A stretch of 64,000 nt of DNA from Candidatus Hydrogenedens sp. (GCA_035361075.1 DAOSBX010000013.1:1-64000), one strand, 5' to 3'; positions 53,428 to 63,628 are shown, counted from the first letter of the stretch. Notes: generated from the sequence alone by a model not told the origin. Made by a program: numbers and translations.

Positions 53428-54216
53428 ATGAAACATAAACCATTATACAAGCCGAGTTCAAAGTTAAGGGCATTTTTTCGTCTTACATTGCTTTTCTTTG
53501 TCATTGCACCCATATTATTTTCAGTTCGATGCTTAATATATCCTACAGCATTGTTTTCAGAACGTACTGACCGTAAAGTACGCAGATATTTATTGCATAC
53601 ATGGTCTGTCATATTCGTAAAACTAACAGGTATTCAAGTAGAAATTAAAGGGACTGTGCCCCGTGTTCCTTGTTTTCTTGTGGCAAATCACATTAGCTAT
53701 ATCGACGCATTATTATTGCATTATGCAACCAGATGTATTTTCGTTGCTCGTGGCGATGTTCAACACTGGCCAGTAATTGGTTTTGTTGCTAAAATGCTTT
53801 ACATCATTTTTATTGACCGAACAAACCGACTGGATACCAAAAGAGTTAGTGAAGAGATTAAACATGCACTAAGAATGGGCGATGGGGTTGCAGTTTTTGC
53901 AGAGAGTCGAATTTCTTGTGGAAAAGATGTCCAGACATTTCGGCCAGCTTTACTTAGTGTCCCAGTAGAATTTAATATCCCCGTCTATTATGCAAGTATT
54001 ACTTATGAAAAGATAGAAGGGACACCACCTGTAAGTTATTTTGTTGCATGGTGGCGACCAGAACCTTTTGCATACCATTTATTCCGCTTGTTAGGGTATC
54101 GCGGGTTTAAGGCACGAGTTATCTTTGGAGAAGAACCACTTTTTGGAACAGACCGAAAAGAACTGGCAAATCAACTTTGGCAAAATGTGCGAAAAAACTT
54201 TACACCTATACAATAG
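53428..54216 (+). CDS. 1-acyl-glycerol-3-phosphate acyltransferase-like (PlsC family)
   Basis: This 262-residue phospholipid-synthesis-type acyltransferase has a hydrophobic N-terminal segment (about 15-35), catalytic HX4D in NHISYID (about 88-94) and a second block AESRISCGKDVQTF in place of the usual PEGTRS. The changed second motif may alter the acceptor. Typical members acylate lysophosphatidic acid to phosphatidic acid; a different lipid substrate is possible. An AT-rich hairpin with U-run (AATTGT/ACAATT, about 53377-53395) lies in its leader. The membrane peptidase gene follows 12 bp later. Confidence 0.85.
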   Translation: MKHKPLYKPSSKLRAFFRLTLLFFVIAPILFSVRCLIYPTALFSERTDRKVRRYLLHTWSVIFVKLTGIQVEIKGTVPRVPCFLVANHISYIDALLLHYATRCIFVARGDVQHWPVIGFVAKMLYIIFIDRTNRLDTKRVSEEIKHALRMGDGVAVFAESRISCGKDVQTFRPALLSVPVEFNIPVYYASITYEKIEGTPPVSYFVAWWRPEPFAYHLFRLLGYRGFKARVIFGEEPLFGTDRKELANQLWQNVRKNFTPIQ

Positions 54217-54228
54217 GAAAGTAAGGAA

Positions 54229-55527
54229 ATGATAAATAAAATTCTTATATCAGAGGGAGAAAGTCTACAGATTTCTAAAGAAATCATTAAAACAGTCCAG
54301 TATATTTTAGAAAATATTGGTCCCCGTGAACCTGGCTCTGAAAGTGAGTATAGAACGCAAAAATATCTGGCAGAGGAATTAAGTAACTATGCAAACTCTG
54401 TGGTGATAGAACCATTTACAGTGGCTCCCATGGGACTACTCTTCTTTTTCCCAGTAACAGGCATTCTGGTCTTTTTCTCATCCGCAGTACTTCATCGTTA
54501 CCCTCTTCTCGGACTTTTAGGAATTGTAACATCGTTGATAATTATATGGTTCCAATTTGGGCAGTACCGACAATTATTAGACCCATTTCTCCCTAAGAAA
54601 GAGTCCAACAATGTTTATGCTAAATGGACTCCATCAAATAAAAATATAACTCAAAGGATTATCCTTTGTGGGCATGCAGATAGCGCCTATGAAATGCGAT
54701 ACAATCAATGGGGAAAATTATACCTTAAATTAGCAGTTTTATCTATGATATTAAGTATACTCATTCTGCTCTTTTTATCATTATTGTTTTCCTATGAATA
54801 TTTCAAAGGTGAGGAAATTTTATTTATCCCTGAACGTATAAGGGAGTTAAGCATTATATTTGGGATTATTTATGGTATTATTGCTATTTCCTTCATAAGA
54901 TTCTCACGGGTAGTTCCCGGAGCCAATGATAATTTAAGTGGAAGCATTACTGCACTTGAAGTATTAAAATGGTTTTCCAAACATCCATTTGAGATACAGA
55001 ACACAGAAATTGCATGTTTAATCACTGGCAGTGAGGAAGCAGGCTTACGTGGTGCTATGGCTTTCGTCCAGCGTCATAAAGACGAATTACAAAGTATTCC
55101 AACAGTTGTAGTTACTATTGATACATTGGGAGATTTGGCAGAGTTGGGAATAGTTATTCGAGACCTAAATGGCTTGCTCCACCACCACAGGGGAGCCATA
55201 TCCCTTTTATATCAGGCAGGTTTAGACTGTGGAATCGCCTTAAAACCAGTTTCTATATTCTTAGGTTCCTCTGATGCAACTGCTTTTACCCGTGCTGGTA
55301 TCCCTGCCTCTGGATTGGTTGCTATGGACCCCAGTCCTGCAAAGTATTACCATACTCGGTATGACACTGTTGATGCCATGAGCGAAGAAACATTGTCCGC
55401 AGGCTTAACTGTCTTGATACAAACCATTAAAAATTATGATACTTACGGACTTCCACAGAATGGACCTATTCCAGTTCTCCAGAAAAAACATGCTTTAGAA
55501 AAATCAAAAGAGTTAGCAATCGGTTAA
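54229..55527 (+). CDS. Membrane-embedded M28-family peptidase
   Basis: This 432-residue protein combines an M28 zinc-aminopeptidase fold with about four internal hydrophobic segments (about 65-105 and 165-230). Zinc-site motifs are LCGHADS (His/Asp), PGANDNLSG (Asp), TGSEEAGLRG (Glu-Glu), VTIDTLGDLAELG, and YHTRYDTVD (last His). The membrane insertion between the first and second motif is unusual among M28 proteins. It follows the PlsC-like gene by 12 bp and is probably co-transcribed. Confidence 0.85.
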   Translation: MINKILISEGESLQISKEIIKTVQYILENIGPREPGSESEYRTQKYLAEELSNYANSVVIEPFTVAPMGLLFFFPVTGILVFFSSAVLHRYPLLGLLGIVTSLIIIWFQFGQYRQLLDPFLPKKESNNVYAKWTPSNKNITQRIILCGHADSAYEMRYNQWGKLYLKLAVLSMILSILILLFLSLLFSYEYFKGEEILFIPERIRELSIIFGIIYGIIAISFIRFSRVVPGANDNLSGSITALEVLKWFSKHPFEIQNTEIACLITGSEEAGLRGAMAFVQRHKDELQSIPTVVVTIDTLGDLAELGIVIRDLNGLLHHHRGAISLLYQAGLDCGIALKPVSIFLGSSDATAFTRAGIPASGLVAMDPSPAKYYHTRYDTVDAMSEETLSAGLTVLIQTIKNYDTYGLPQNGPIPVLQKKHALEKSKELAIG

Positions 55528-55615
55528 ACGTTACTCCATAAAATTGCAATTATCTACGCAGAAGGTGGATAATATATCATATTTTCAATTCTTTTGTTAA
55601 TCTCGGCAAGAGGGA

Positions 55616-55644
55616 TTGTTGTTTTTACTAAATTTTAATATAAA
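55616..55644 (+). promoter_or_regulatory. Probable promoter for nifJ
   Basis: TTGTTG (55616-55621) and TATAAA (55639-55644) have 17-bp spacing. They precede the nifJ ATG by 25 bp, with GGAG 7 nt before the ATG. It is a reasonable sigma-70 match in AT-rich DNA. Confidence 0.55.
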
Positions 55645-55669
55645 TAAAACTGTTTAATGGAGTAAAACA

Positions 55670-58600
55670 ATGAGTAGACCAATGCATACGTTAGATGGTA
55701 ACGAGGCGGTAGCAACCATAGCCTATCAGGTTAACGATGTTGCCGCTATTTATCCTATTACCCCGTCTTCTCCTATGGGCGAGTTTATGGACCAATGGGC
55801 AGCAGAAGGTAGAAAAAATATGTGGGGCAACATCCCACAAGTGGTAGAAATGCAAAGTGAAGCAGGAGCCGCAGGTGCTGTCCACGGTGCCTTACAAGCA
55901 GGTGCCCTTACAACCACATTTACCGCATCACAAGGTTTAATGTTGATGCTACCAAATATGTATAAAATCGCTGGGGAGCTAACACCAACAGTCTTTCATG
56001 TCTCTGCCCGTTCACTTGCTATTCATGCCCTCTCCATTTTCGGCGACCATTCCGATGTTATGGCAGCACGTACTACAGGTTTCGCCCTTTTAGCTTCCGC
56101 TTCTGTGCAGGAGGCTATGGATTTCGCATTAATAGCCCAGTCCGCAACACTAAAATCGAGAGTTCCATTTCTCCACTTTTTTGATGGTTTCCGCACATCC
56201 CATGAAGTGGTGAAAATTGAGATGCTCACAGACAAAGATATAAAGGCTATGATAGATGAAGAATATGTCCGAGCACATCGTGAGAGAGCATTAAATCCCG
56301 ACAAGCCAGTAATCCGTGGAACTGCACAAAATCCAGATGTATATTTCCAGGGTAGAGAAACCTGCAACCCATATTATTTAGCTTGCCCTGCAATTGTTCA
56401 GGAATATATGGATCGTTTCGCAAAAATTACAGGCAGGCAATATCATCTTTTTGATTATATTGGGGCACCCGATGCAGAACGAATAGTAATCTTGATGGGC
56501 TCCGGTTGTGAAGCAGTAACAGAAACGATTGATTATCTCGTAAACCATGGCGAAAAAGTCGGTGCTATCAAAGTCCGTCTCTACCGTCCATTCGATGCAG
56601 AAGCACTTATCAAAGCAATACCTGCTTCTGTAAAGAAAATAGCGGTATTAGACCGTTGCAAAGAATCCGGTGCCCCGGGCGAACCTCTCTATTTAGATGT
56701 TGTCAATGCAGTTAGCGAGGCATATATGAATGGTGAAATTAAAGCCATTCCCAAAATCGTCGGCGGTAGATATGGGCTATCCTCTAAAGAATTTACCCCA
56801 GCAATGATTAAGGGGGTCTTAGATGAATTATCTAAAGACCAGCCCAAAAATCATTTCACAGTTGGGATTAAGGATGATGTTACAAACACCAGCATTGATT
56901 ATGACCCCAATTTTTCAACAGAAGACCCCAATGTAGTTCGGGCTGTATTTTATGGCTTGGGCTCTGACGGTACCGTAGGTGCGAATAAGAATTCTATCAA
57001 AATTATTGGTGAAGATACTCCAAATTATGCTCAGGGCTACTTCGTTTACGACTCAAAAAAATCAGGGTCGATGACGGTGTCCCATTTGCGATTCGGACCA
57101 AAAGAAATTCATTCCAATTACCTTATAACACGTGCCAATTTTGTGGCATGTCATCAATTCAGTTTCATTGAAAAATACGACGTATTGAAAGTAGCAGAAA
57201 ATAATGCTATATTCTTATTAAATAGCCCTTATGGACCCGATACTGTATGGGACCACTTACCAAAAATCACCCAAAAACGAATTATTGAAAAGAAAATTAA
57301 GTTTTACGTTATCGATGCTGTGAAAGTTGCCCGCGAAGCTGGCATGGGTGGAAGAATAAATACCATCATGCAAACATGCTTCTTTGCTATCAGCGGAATC
57401 TTACCGCGAGAAGAAGCAATTAAAGCTATCAAAGAATCCATCAAGAAAACGTATGGAAAACGTGGAGAAGCCATTGTCCAGAAGAATTGGCAAGCTGTAG
57501 ACATGACATTAGACCATCTTCATGAAGTGCAGGTCCCTGATAACGTGACCAGCACATTTGATTTGGCTCCACCAGTTCCAGATGAAGCCCCCGAATTTGT
57601 TAAAGACGTGTTAGCAAAAATTATATCAGGAGAAGGAGATGAACTCCCTGTTAGCAAATTACCAGCAGATGGGACATTCCCCACTGGCACAACTAAATGG
57701 GAAAAACGGAATATCGGTCTCGAAATCCCTGTTTGGGACCCCGACGTTTGTATCCAATGTGGAAAATGTGTGATGGTTTGTCCACACGCAGTTATTCGGG
57801 CAAAAATATATGACCCGAAATATTTGGAAAAAGCACCGCCAACCTTCAAGTCTACCGAGCCAAAGTGGAAGGAATATAAACATCTTCGCTATACATTACA
57901 AGTATCTCCAGAAGATTGCACAGGTTGCGGTTTATGTTACGAAGTATGTATTGCAAAAAGCAAGAAAGAAGTGAAAAATCGCGGTGTCACAATGCAACCA
58001 CAAGCACCTCTCCGCGAAGCAGAACGGGAAAACTGGGAGTTCTTTGAAAGTATTCCTTATTTTGATAGGTCGCACGTAAATTTGAATCTGGTTAAAGATA
58101 TCCAATTACTTCAACCCCTATTCGAATTTTCAGGTGCCTGTGCTGGTTGTGGTGAAACACCGTATGTAAAATTAATTTCTCAGTTATTTGGCGACCGTAT
58201 GTTAGTTGCCAATGCTACAGGTTGCTCCTCAATTTACGGTGGTAATCTGCCTACAACACCATGGACGACCAATGCGGAAGGAAAAGGTCCTGCATGGTGC
58301 AACTCATTATTTGAAGATAATGCCGAATTTGGAATGGGAATGCGAGTGGCTATCGATACACAACTGAGTTATGCCCAATATCTCCTAAAACAATTAGAAA
58401 CACAAATAGGGACAGAGTTCGTTTCCGCCTTATTAACAGCAAACCAGACCACAGAAGAAGGTATTAAAGCACAAAGAGAACGTGTAACTCTGCTCAAACA
58501 AAAACTAAGTGGCTTAGACAATCCATTAGCAAAAGAACTATTGTGTGTCGCAGATGTCTTTGTTAAGAGAAGTGTATGGGTCCTTGGTGGTGATGGTTGG

Positions 58601-59275
58601 GCGTATGACATCGGTTATGGTGGTCTTGACCATGTTATTGCTTCCAATCGTGATATAAACATATTGGTGATGGATACAGAAGTATATTCCAACACAGGTG
58701 GACAGTGTTCCAAAGCAACACCTCGTGCCGCAGTAGCAAAATTTGCTGCCGGCGGAAAGCCCGCACCCAAAAAGGACCTTGCTCTGATGGCTATGTCCTA
58801 CGGAACTTGCTATGTCGCAAAAGTTGCAATGGGTGCTAATGATGCACAGGCTATAAAAGCCTTCCGTGAAGCAGAAGCCTATCCTGGCCCTTCTTTAATT
58901 ATTGCCTATTGCCATTGCATTGCTCACGGGTATAACCTTATGATGGGCTTAGAACAACAAAAGAAAGCAGTTGCCACAGGACACTGGCAATTAGTGCGAT
59001 TTAATCCACTTCTGTTAAACGAAGGGAAAAATCCTCTTCAATTAGACTCAAAAGGTCCTACCATGCCATTACAAGATTATGTTTATAATGAGACCCGCTA
59101 CAAAATGCTGTCATTGAGTAATCCAGAAATGGCAAAGATGCTATTAGATGAAGCTCAAAAAGATGTACGTATCCGTTGGAAATTATATGAATACCTCGCT
59201 TCAATGAGTTGTGAAGAGTTACAAGAAGGTATGAAAAATATCCAAGAATCCGCAGTAGAAAACCAGACTAAATAA
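55670..59275 (+). CDS. nifJ: Pyruvate:ferredoxin (flavodoxin) oxidoreductase
   Basis: This homodimeric 1201-residue enzyme oxidises pyruvate to acetyl-CoA and CO2, reducing ferredoxin. All domains are fused in the usual order: N-terminal pyrimidine-binding domain (AYQVNDVAAIYPITPSSPM), domain II with the transketolase C-type fold, and the gamma domain (about 420-630). The two-cluster ferredoxin domain follows, with CIQCGKCVMVCPHAV (about 694) and CTGCGLCYEVC (about 750). The TPP domain has CAGCGETPYVKL near 823 and GGDGWAYDIGYGGLDH near 979. Acetyl-CoA production this way implies anaerobic metabolism. The DHOD-like gene follows 23 bp later. Confidence 0.97.
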   Translation: MSRPMHTLDGNEAVATIAYQVNDVAAIYPITPSSPMGEFMDQWAAEGRKNMWGNIPQVVEMQSEAGAAGAVHGALQAGALTTTFTASQGLMLMLPNMYKIAGELTPTVFHVSARSLAIHALSIFGDHSDVMAARTTGFALLASASVQEAMDFALIAQSATLKSRVPFLHFFDGFRTSHEVVKIEMLTDKDIKAMIDEEYVRAHRERALNPDKPVIRGTAQNPDVYFQGRETCNPYYLACPAIVQEYMDRFAKITGRQYHLFDYIGAPDAERIVILMGSGCEAVTETIDYLVNHGEKVGAIKVRLYRPFDAEALIKAIPASVKKIAVLDRCKESGAPGEPLYLDVVNAVSEAYMNGEIKAIPKIVGGRYGLSSKEFTPAMIKGVLDELSKDQPKNHFTVGIKDDVTNTSIDYDPNFSTEDPNVVRAVFYGLGSDGTVGANKNSIKIIGEDTPNYAQGYFVYDSKKSGSMTVSHLRFGPKEIHSNYLITRANFVACHQFSFIEKYDVLKVAENNAIFLLNSPYGPDTVWDHLPKITQKRIIEKKIKFYVIDAVKVAREAGMGGRINTIMQTCFFAISGILPREEAIKAIKESIKKTYGKRGEAIVQKNWQAVDMTLDHLHEVQVPDNVTSTFDLAPPVPDEAPEFVKDVLAKIISGEGDELPVSKLPADGTFPTGTTKWEKRNIGLEIPVWDPDVCIQCGKCVMVCPHAVIRAKIYDPKYLEKAPPTFKSTEPKWKEYKHLRYTLQVSPEDCTGCGLCYEVCIAKSKKEVKNRGVTMQPQAPLREAERENWEFFESIPYFDRSHVNLNLVKDIQLLQPLFEFSGACAGCGETPYVKLISQLFGDRMLVANATGCSSIYGGNLPTTPWTTNAEGKGPAWCNSLFEDNAEFGMGMRVAIDTQLSYAQYLLKQLETQIGTEFVSALLTANQTTEEGIKAQRERVTLLKQKLSGLDNPLAKELLCVADVFVKRSVWVLGGDGWAYDIGYGGLDHVIASNRDINILVMDTEVYSNTGGQCSKATPRAAVAKFAAGGKPAPKKDLALMAMSYGTCYVAKVAMGANDAQAIKAFREAEAYPGPSLIIAYCHCIAHGYNLMMGLEQQKKAVATGHWQLVRFNPLLLNEGKNPLQLDSKGPTMPLQDYVYNETRYKMLSLSNPEMAKMLLDEAQKDVRIRWKLYEYLASMSCEELQEGMKNIQESAVENQTK

Positions 59276-59298
59276 AGGAAAAATAAGGAGTAAAAACC

Positions 59299-60300
59299 AT
59301 GGCAGATTTAACAACGAATTATCTCGGAATTAAATTGAAAAACCCTCTCGTTGTGTCACCGTCTCCTTTGTGTGACAACATTGATAACATAAAACGGATG
59401 GAAGACAGAGGTGCCTCCGCAATCGTTTTACATTCATTGTTTGAAGAACAAATTACCTTATTAAGCCATGAATTGGATAGTAACCTTTCCTACGGCACTG
59501 AGAGTTTTGCCGAAGCCATTACCTATTTCCCCGATGTCGGCGATTTTAGGATGGGTCCCGATGCCTATTTAGAACATATACAAAAGGCAAAACAAGCTGT
59601 TTCCATTCCAATCATGGGTAGCTTAAACGGAGTATCTAAAGGTGGTTGGGTCGAATACGCCAAAAAAATTCAAGATGCAGGTGCCGATGCCCTTGAACTT
59701 AATATTTACTTTATTCCAACGGACCCCAACATGACAAGTGATTACGTCTCCAATATGTATGTAGACTTGGTTAAAGAAATTAGAAAAGAAGTTACCATCC
59801 CATTAGCAGTAAAAATAGGTCCTTATTTCAGTTCTTTGCCCAATGTTGCCAAAAGGCTTGCGGAAGCTGGTGCAAACGCTCTGGTCTTCTTTAATCGCTT
59901 TTATCAGCCCGATTTCGATCTGGACAATCTGGAAGTAGTACCACATATTAACTTAAGCACTTCCAACACTTTATTACTTCGTTTGCGTTGGGTTGCTATC
60001 CTGTACGGTAGAATTCCTATTGACTTCGCTATTACTGGCGGTGTTCATACTGCAGAAGACGTCATAAAGTCCATGATGGCGGGTGCCAAAGTAGCCATGA
60101 TGACTTCCGCTCTTCTTAAATATGGCATCCCTCATTTGACAACGGTGCTGAAAAAATTGGAGCAGTGGTTAAACGAACACGAGTATGACTCCATCGAGAT
60201 AATGCAGGGGAGCATGAGTCAAAAGTCCGTCACCGAACCTACTGCATTTGAACGAGCAAATTATATGCACGCACTTACTCGATATACCGCTGGTAGTTAA
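59299..60300 (+). CDS. Dihydroorotate dehydrogenase-like flavoprotein
   Basis: This 333-residue TIM-barrel protein of the DHOD-like family begins LGIKLKNPLVVSPSPLCDN. The FMN-binding barrel continues with LNGVSKGGWVEYAKKIQDAG, LPLAVKIGPY-like and AITGGVHTAEDVIKSMMAGA. The catalytic Cys/Ser loop of true PyrD (NxSCPN) is replaced by LNIYFIPTDPN, so it probably does not act on dihydroorotate. This family is often encoded beside nifJ, suggesting an electron-transfer role, though this is not proven. AAGGAG lies upstream of the ATG. Confidence 0.88.
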   Translation: MADLTTNYLGIKLKNPLVVSPSPLCDNIDNIKRMEDRGASAIVLHSLFEEQITLLSHELDSNLSYGTESFAEAITYFPDVGDFRMGPDAYLEHIQKAKQAVSIPIMGSLNGVSKGGWVEYAKKIQDAGADALELNIYFIPTDPNMTSDYVSNMYVDLVKEIRKEVTIPLAVKIGPYFSSLPNVAKRLAEAGANALVFFNRFYQPDFDLDNLEVVPHINLSTSNTLLLRLRWVAILYGRIPIDFAITGGVHTAEDVIKSMMAGAKVAMMTSALLKYGIPHLTTVLKKLEQWLNEHEYDSIEIMQGSMSQKSVTEPTAFERANYMHALTRYTAGS

Positions 60301-60355
60301 TTAAGTATAATCTGTTTTAATAGCATTCTTTTAATCGTTAATAATTTGTCATAAA

Positions 60356-62503
60356 ATGGCTTCTTTAAACCCTGACCAAATAAAGGCTGTTCATGCTGGA
60401 GAACCAGCAGTGTTGGTTCTGTCAGGGGCGGGAACTGGAAAAACAAGAGTTATTGTTGAACGTATTGTTTGGCTTATTAATGAAAAGGGAGTACCTCCAG
60501 AGCGGATTCTTGCAGTTACATTTACAAACAAATCCGCTGGCGAAATGAAAAGAAGAGTACTTGCCCGCATTGCTCATACTGAGAGACAACCTTGGGTAGG
60601 AACATTCCATTCATTTGGCTTACAATTCCTACGAAAATATGCCTCATATGCAAATCTTAAAAATAATTTTATCCTTATAGACGATGATGACCAGATTTCA
60701 CTCTTGAAAAAAATACTAAAATCAGACCCTATCCTGTTAGAACAATTTACCCCTCGTGATGCTCAGGTTTGGATTAGTAGGTACAAACAAAATATTGCGG
60801 AACCGAAAGACAGTTCAATCACCCCACCCAATTCCCATTTCCTTAAACTTTGGGATATATATCACGATACCTTACAGACACAAAACACGGTGGATTTTGA
60901 TGATTTAATTTCCTTACCTGTAAAAATATTAGAAGAACAGAGTTCTATTCGTGAGAGAATACAACATTACTTTTCAGACATATTAGTTGATGAATTTCAA
61001 GATACAAATCATGCCCAATTCCGTCTTGTGCAGGCATTAAAAGGGACTGATAATTCCATTTTCGTAGTAGGTGATGAAGACCAATGTATTTACTCATGGC
61101 GTGGAAGTGATTTGAATAATATACTAAACTTCGCAGAAACTTTTTCTGGAACTGCCATATATCGTTTAGAGCAAAACTACCGTAGCACAAAAAACATCCT
61201 CTTATTAGCCAATAAATTAGTTGAACATAACGAAAACCGTTTAGGCAAAATACTATGGACAAAAAATAATGAGGGCGAAAAAGTCCAATTTTACTGGGCT
61301 AAGACAGATGAAGATGAGGCAGAATGGATTGCCAATGATATACAAAAAAATCAATACCCACTGGATGAAGTAGCTATCCTATTCCGAACCAATCATCAAT
61401 CCCGTCCTTTTGAAGAGGTTTTTCGAAGGAGAGGCATTCCTCATATTGTTATTGGTGGCATCCGCTTCTACGCACGGAGAGAAATAAAAGACATAGTTGC
61501 ATACCTCCGATTAATAACCAATGAAGAAGACGATGACGCCCTACGTAGAATTATCAATATTCCTCCACGCAATTTAGGTCAGATAAGCCTACAACAAATT
61601 GAAGACTACGCAACACAAAGGAAAAAACCACTATTTCAGATGCTTCGTTTTATAGAACACGACGAGACATTCTCTACACGAACTCGCAAATCTGTTAAAG
61701 AATTTGTAGACCTTATCGATGAAGTCAAACTATTTTCAAAAGATAAATCCGTAGGAGAAACTGTTAAATATATAATTGAGAAGTTAGACTATCTGGAATA
61801 TATAAATAACATTGCAGAAAAAGAAGGGAAAGACCGTGAAAAAAACATACAGGAATTTATCGCCATCTGCGAACAAAATTCTACCAAAGAAAAATCGCTC
61901 CTTGAATTTCTGCAAGAATTTGCCCTGTTGTCTGATTTAGATACACAACAACCCCAAAGTAATGCGGTTCTCCTCTTAACCTGTCATAGTGCCAAGGGAC
62001 TTGAATTTGATTATGTATATGTTACAGGTTTAGAGGAAGGATTATTCCCGTATCTTGATGAAGATGACCCGTATGCAGATATAGAAGAAGAACGACGCCT
62101 CTGTTATGTGGCTATGACCCGTGCCCGAAAACGACTCGTTCTTTCAGGGTCCGAATCAAGATTATATTACGGTAGAGTTATTCCCGATAGAGTGATGTCT
62201 CGCTTCCTGTTTGAAATGGACCTCCAAAATGTAGAAGTATATGGTATAAAGAAAGATACAGAGCCCTACAAAACAACAAATCATTTGCCCGAAGATAAAA
62301 TGGTAACTACGAAAGAAGAGAAGAAAAAGGAATATCGATTAGGCACAAGAGTGCGTCACGCTAAATTTGGATACGGCGTCGTTTTAAATACAGAAGGGAG
62401 TGGCGATAAAATGAGAGTACGAGTTCGTTTTGACTCCGGGAAAACAGCTGTTCTCGTTGTTAGTATGGCACCTATGGAAATTATTGAGAGGAGAAAAAAT
62501 TGA
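60356..62503 (+). CDS. UvrD/PcrA-type DNA helicase
   Basis: This 715-residue SF1A 3'-5' helicase is in DNA repair or replication. Motif I is GAGTGKT (about 24-30), motif Ia is AVTFTNKSAGEMK, and motif II is VDEFQDTN (about 210-217). Motif III is VVGDEDQCIYSWRGS, motif IV is EQNYRST, motif V is LTCHSAKGLEFDYV, and motif VI is YVAMTRARKRL. A C-terminal tudor-like segment (RVRHAKFGYGVVLN) is PcrA-like. Its stop overlaps the pheA start by four bases. The product is most like PcrA, but UvrD/PcrA/Rep assignment needs a tree. Confidence 0.93.
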   Translation: MASLNPDQIKAVHAGEPAVLVLSGAGTGKTRVIVERIVWLINEKGVPPERILAVTFTNKSAGEMKRRVLARIAHTERQPWVGTFHSFGLQFLRKYASYANLKNNFILIDDDDQISLLKKILKSDPILLEQFTPRDAQVWISRYKQNIAEPKDSSITPPNSHFLKLWDIYHDTLQTQNTVDFDDLISLPVKILEEQSSIRERIQHYFSDILVDEFQDTNHAQFRLVQALKGTDNSIFVVGDEDQCIYSWRGSDLNNILNFAETFSGTAIYRLEQNYRSTKNILLLANKLVEHNENRLGKILWTKNNEGEKVQFYWAKTDEDEAEWIANDIQKNQYPLDEVAILFRTNHQSRPFEEVFRRRGIPHIVIGGIRFYARREIKDIVAYLRLITNEEDDDALRRIINIPPRNLGQISLQQIEDYATQRKKPLFQMLRFIEHDETFSTRTRKSVKEFVDLIDEVKLFSKDKSVGETVKYIIEKLDYLEYINNIAEKEGKDREKNIQEFIAICEQNSTKEKSLLEFLQEFALLSDLDTQQPQSNAVLLLTCHSAKGLEFDYVYVTGLEEGLFPYLDEDDPYADIEEERRLCYVAMTRARKRLVLSGSESRLYYGRVIPDRVMSRFLFEMDLQNVEVYGIKKDTEPYKTTNHLPEDKMVTTKEEKKKEYRLGTRVRHAKFGYGVVLNTEGSGDKMRVRVRFDSGKTAVLVVSMAPMEIIERRKN

Positions 62504-63576
62504 ATATCGATGAATTAAGAAAAAAAATTGATGAAATCGACCAAAAAATTATCGCTCTTCTTAATGAGAGAGCAACGTTTGCTCAAGAGATTGGTCGAAT
62601 CAAAAACACTTCACAAGCACCTATCTATGTGCCTGAACGTGAAAAAGCAGTTATAGAAAAGTTAATACAATGTAATCATGGTCCCTTAGACGAACGGGCT
62701 ATTCGTTCCATCTACCGCGAAATTATGAGTGCTATCCGTTCACTCGAAAAACCAACCAGTGTCGCTTTCTTAGGACCCCGCGATACCTTTAGCCACATGG
62801 CAGCACTACGTGTGTTTGGCACCTCTGCCGAATATCACCCCCTACCCTCATTTGCCGATGTCTTCACAGAAGTAGAGCGACGACGCATTGACTATGGTGT
62901 TGTGCCTATCGAAAGTTCAACAGGTGGGTCGGTAAGCGATACCCTTGACCTTTTTATCCAATCCGAACTTAAAATCATTAATGAAGTACTACTCCGTATC
63001 TCACAAAATCTTCTTGCCAATTGCCCATTAGACCAGATACGTCGTGTGTATTCCAAAGATAATGCCTTACTCCAATGTAGGAACTGGCTTAGGGCTAACC
63101 TGCCAGGGGTGGAACTTATCGAAGTTTCAAGTACCGCGGAAGCAGCAAGACGAGCCGCTCAAGAACCAAATACCGCAGCTATTGCCAGTAAATTAGCATC
63201 ACAAACCTACAATCTTGAAATCGTCGCAGAACGGATTGAAGATATACCCCACAACTACACACGATTTGTTGTTCTCGGACACCAGATTGTCGAACCCACT
63301 GGCGACGATAAAACATCATTGCTTTTATCTGTGAAAGACAAACCTGGTGCTCTTTACAATTTGTTAGTACCATTTGCAGAAGTAGGCATTAACTTAACCC
63401 GTATCGAATCACGACCTTCCAGAGAAAAACCATGGGAATATGTGTTCTTTATCGATTTTCTCGGACACATCAAAGATGAAAAAGTCCAACATGTAATTGA
63501 AGATGTCAGCGACAGAGCAAGAAACCTAAAAATTTTAGGTTCCTTCCCTCGTGCCACCCTCGAACTTGAAACATAA
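62500..63576 (+). CDS. pheA: Bifunctional chorismate mutase/prephenate dehydratase
   Basis: This 358-residue enzyme converts chorismate to phenylpyruvate for phenylalanine. A chorismate mutase AroQ domain (about 1-85) begins MNIDELRKKIDEIDQKI. The prephenate dehydratase domain (about 90-270) has VAFLGPRDTFSHMAA, VPIESSTGGSVSDTLD and NYTRFVVLG. A C-terminal ACT domain (about 280-355) has SLLLSVKDKPGALYNLL and ESRPSREKPWEYVFFIDF, the phenylalanine feedback site. It starts at TTG overlapping the helicase stop (TTGA), with AGGAG 6 nt upstream. Confidence 0.97.
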   Translation: MNIDELRKKIDEIDQKIIALLNERATFAQEIGRIKNTSQAPIYVPEREKAVIEKLIQCNHGPLDERAIRSIYREIMSAIRSLEKPTSVAFLGPRDTFSHMAALRVFGTSAEYHPLPSFADVFTEVERRRIDYGVVPIESSTGGSVSDTLDLFIQSELKIINEVLLRISQNLLANCPLDQIRRVYSKDNALLQCRNWLRANLPGVELIEVSSTAEAARRAAQEPNTAAIASKLASQTYNLEIVAERIEDIPHNYTRFVVLGHQIVEPTGDDKTSLLLSVKDKPGALYNLLVPFAEVGINLTRIESRPSREKPWEYVFFIDFLGHIKDEKVQHVIEDVSDRARNLKILGSFPRATLELET

Positions 63577-63628
63577 AGCCACTTCAATAACCCATATTTT
63601 TATTTCATAATAAACAGAAGGGTTTAAA

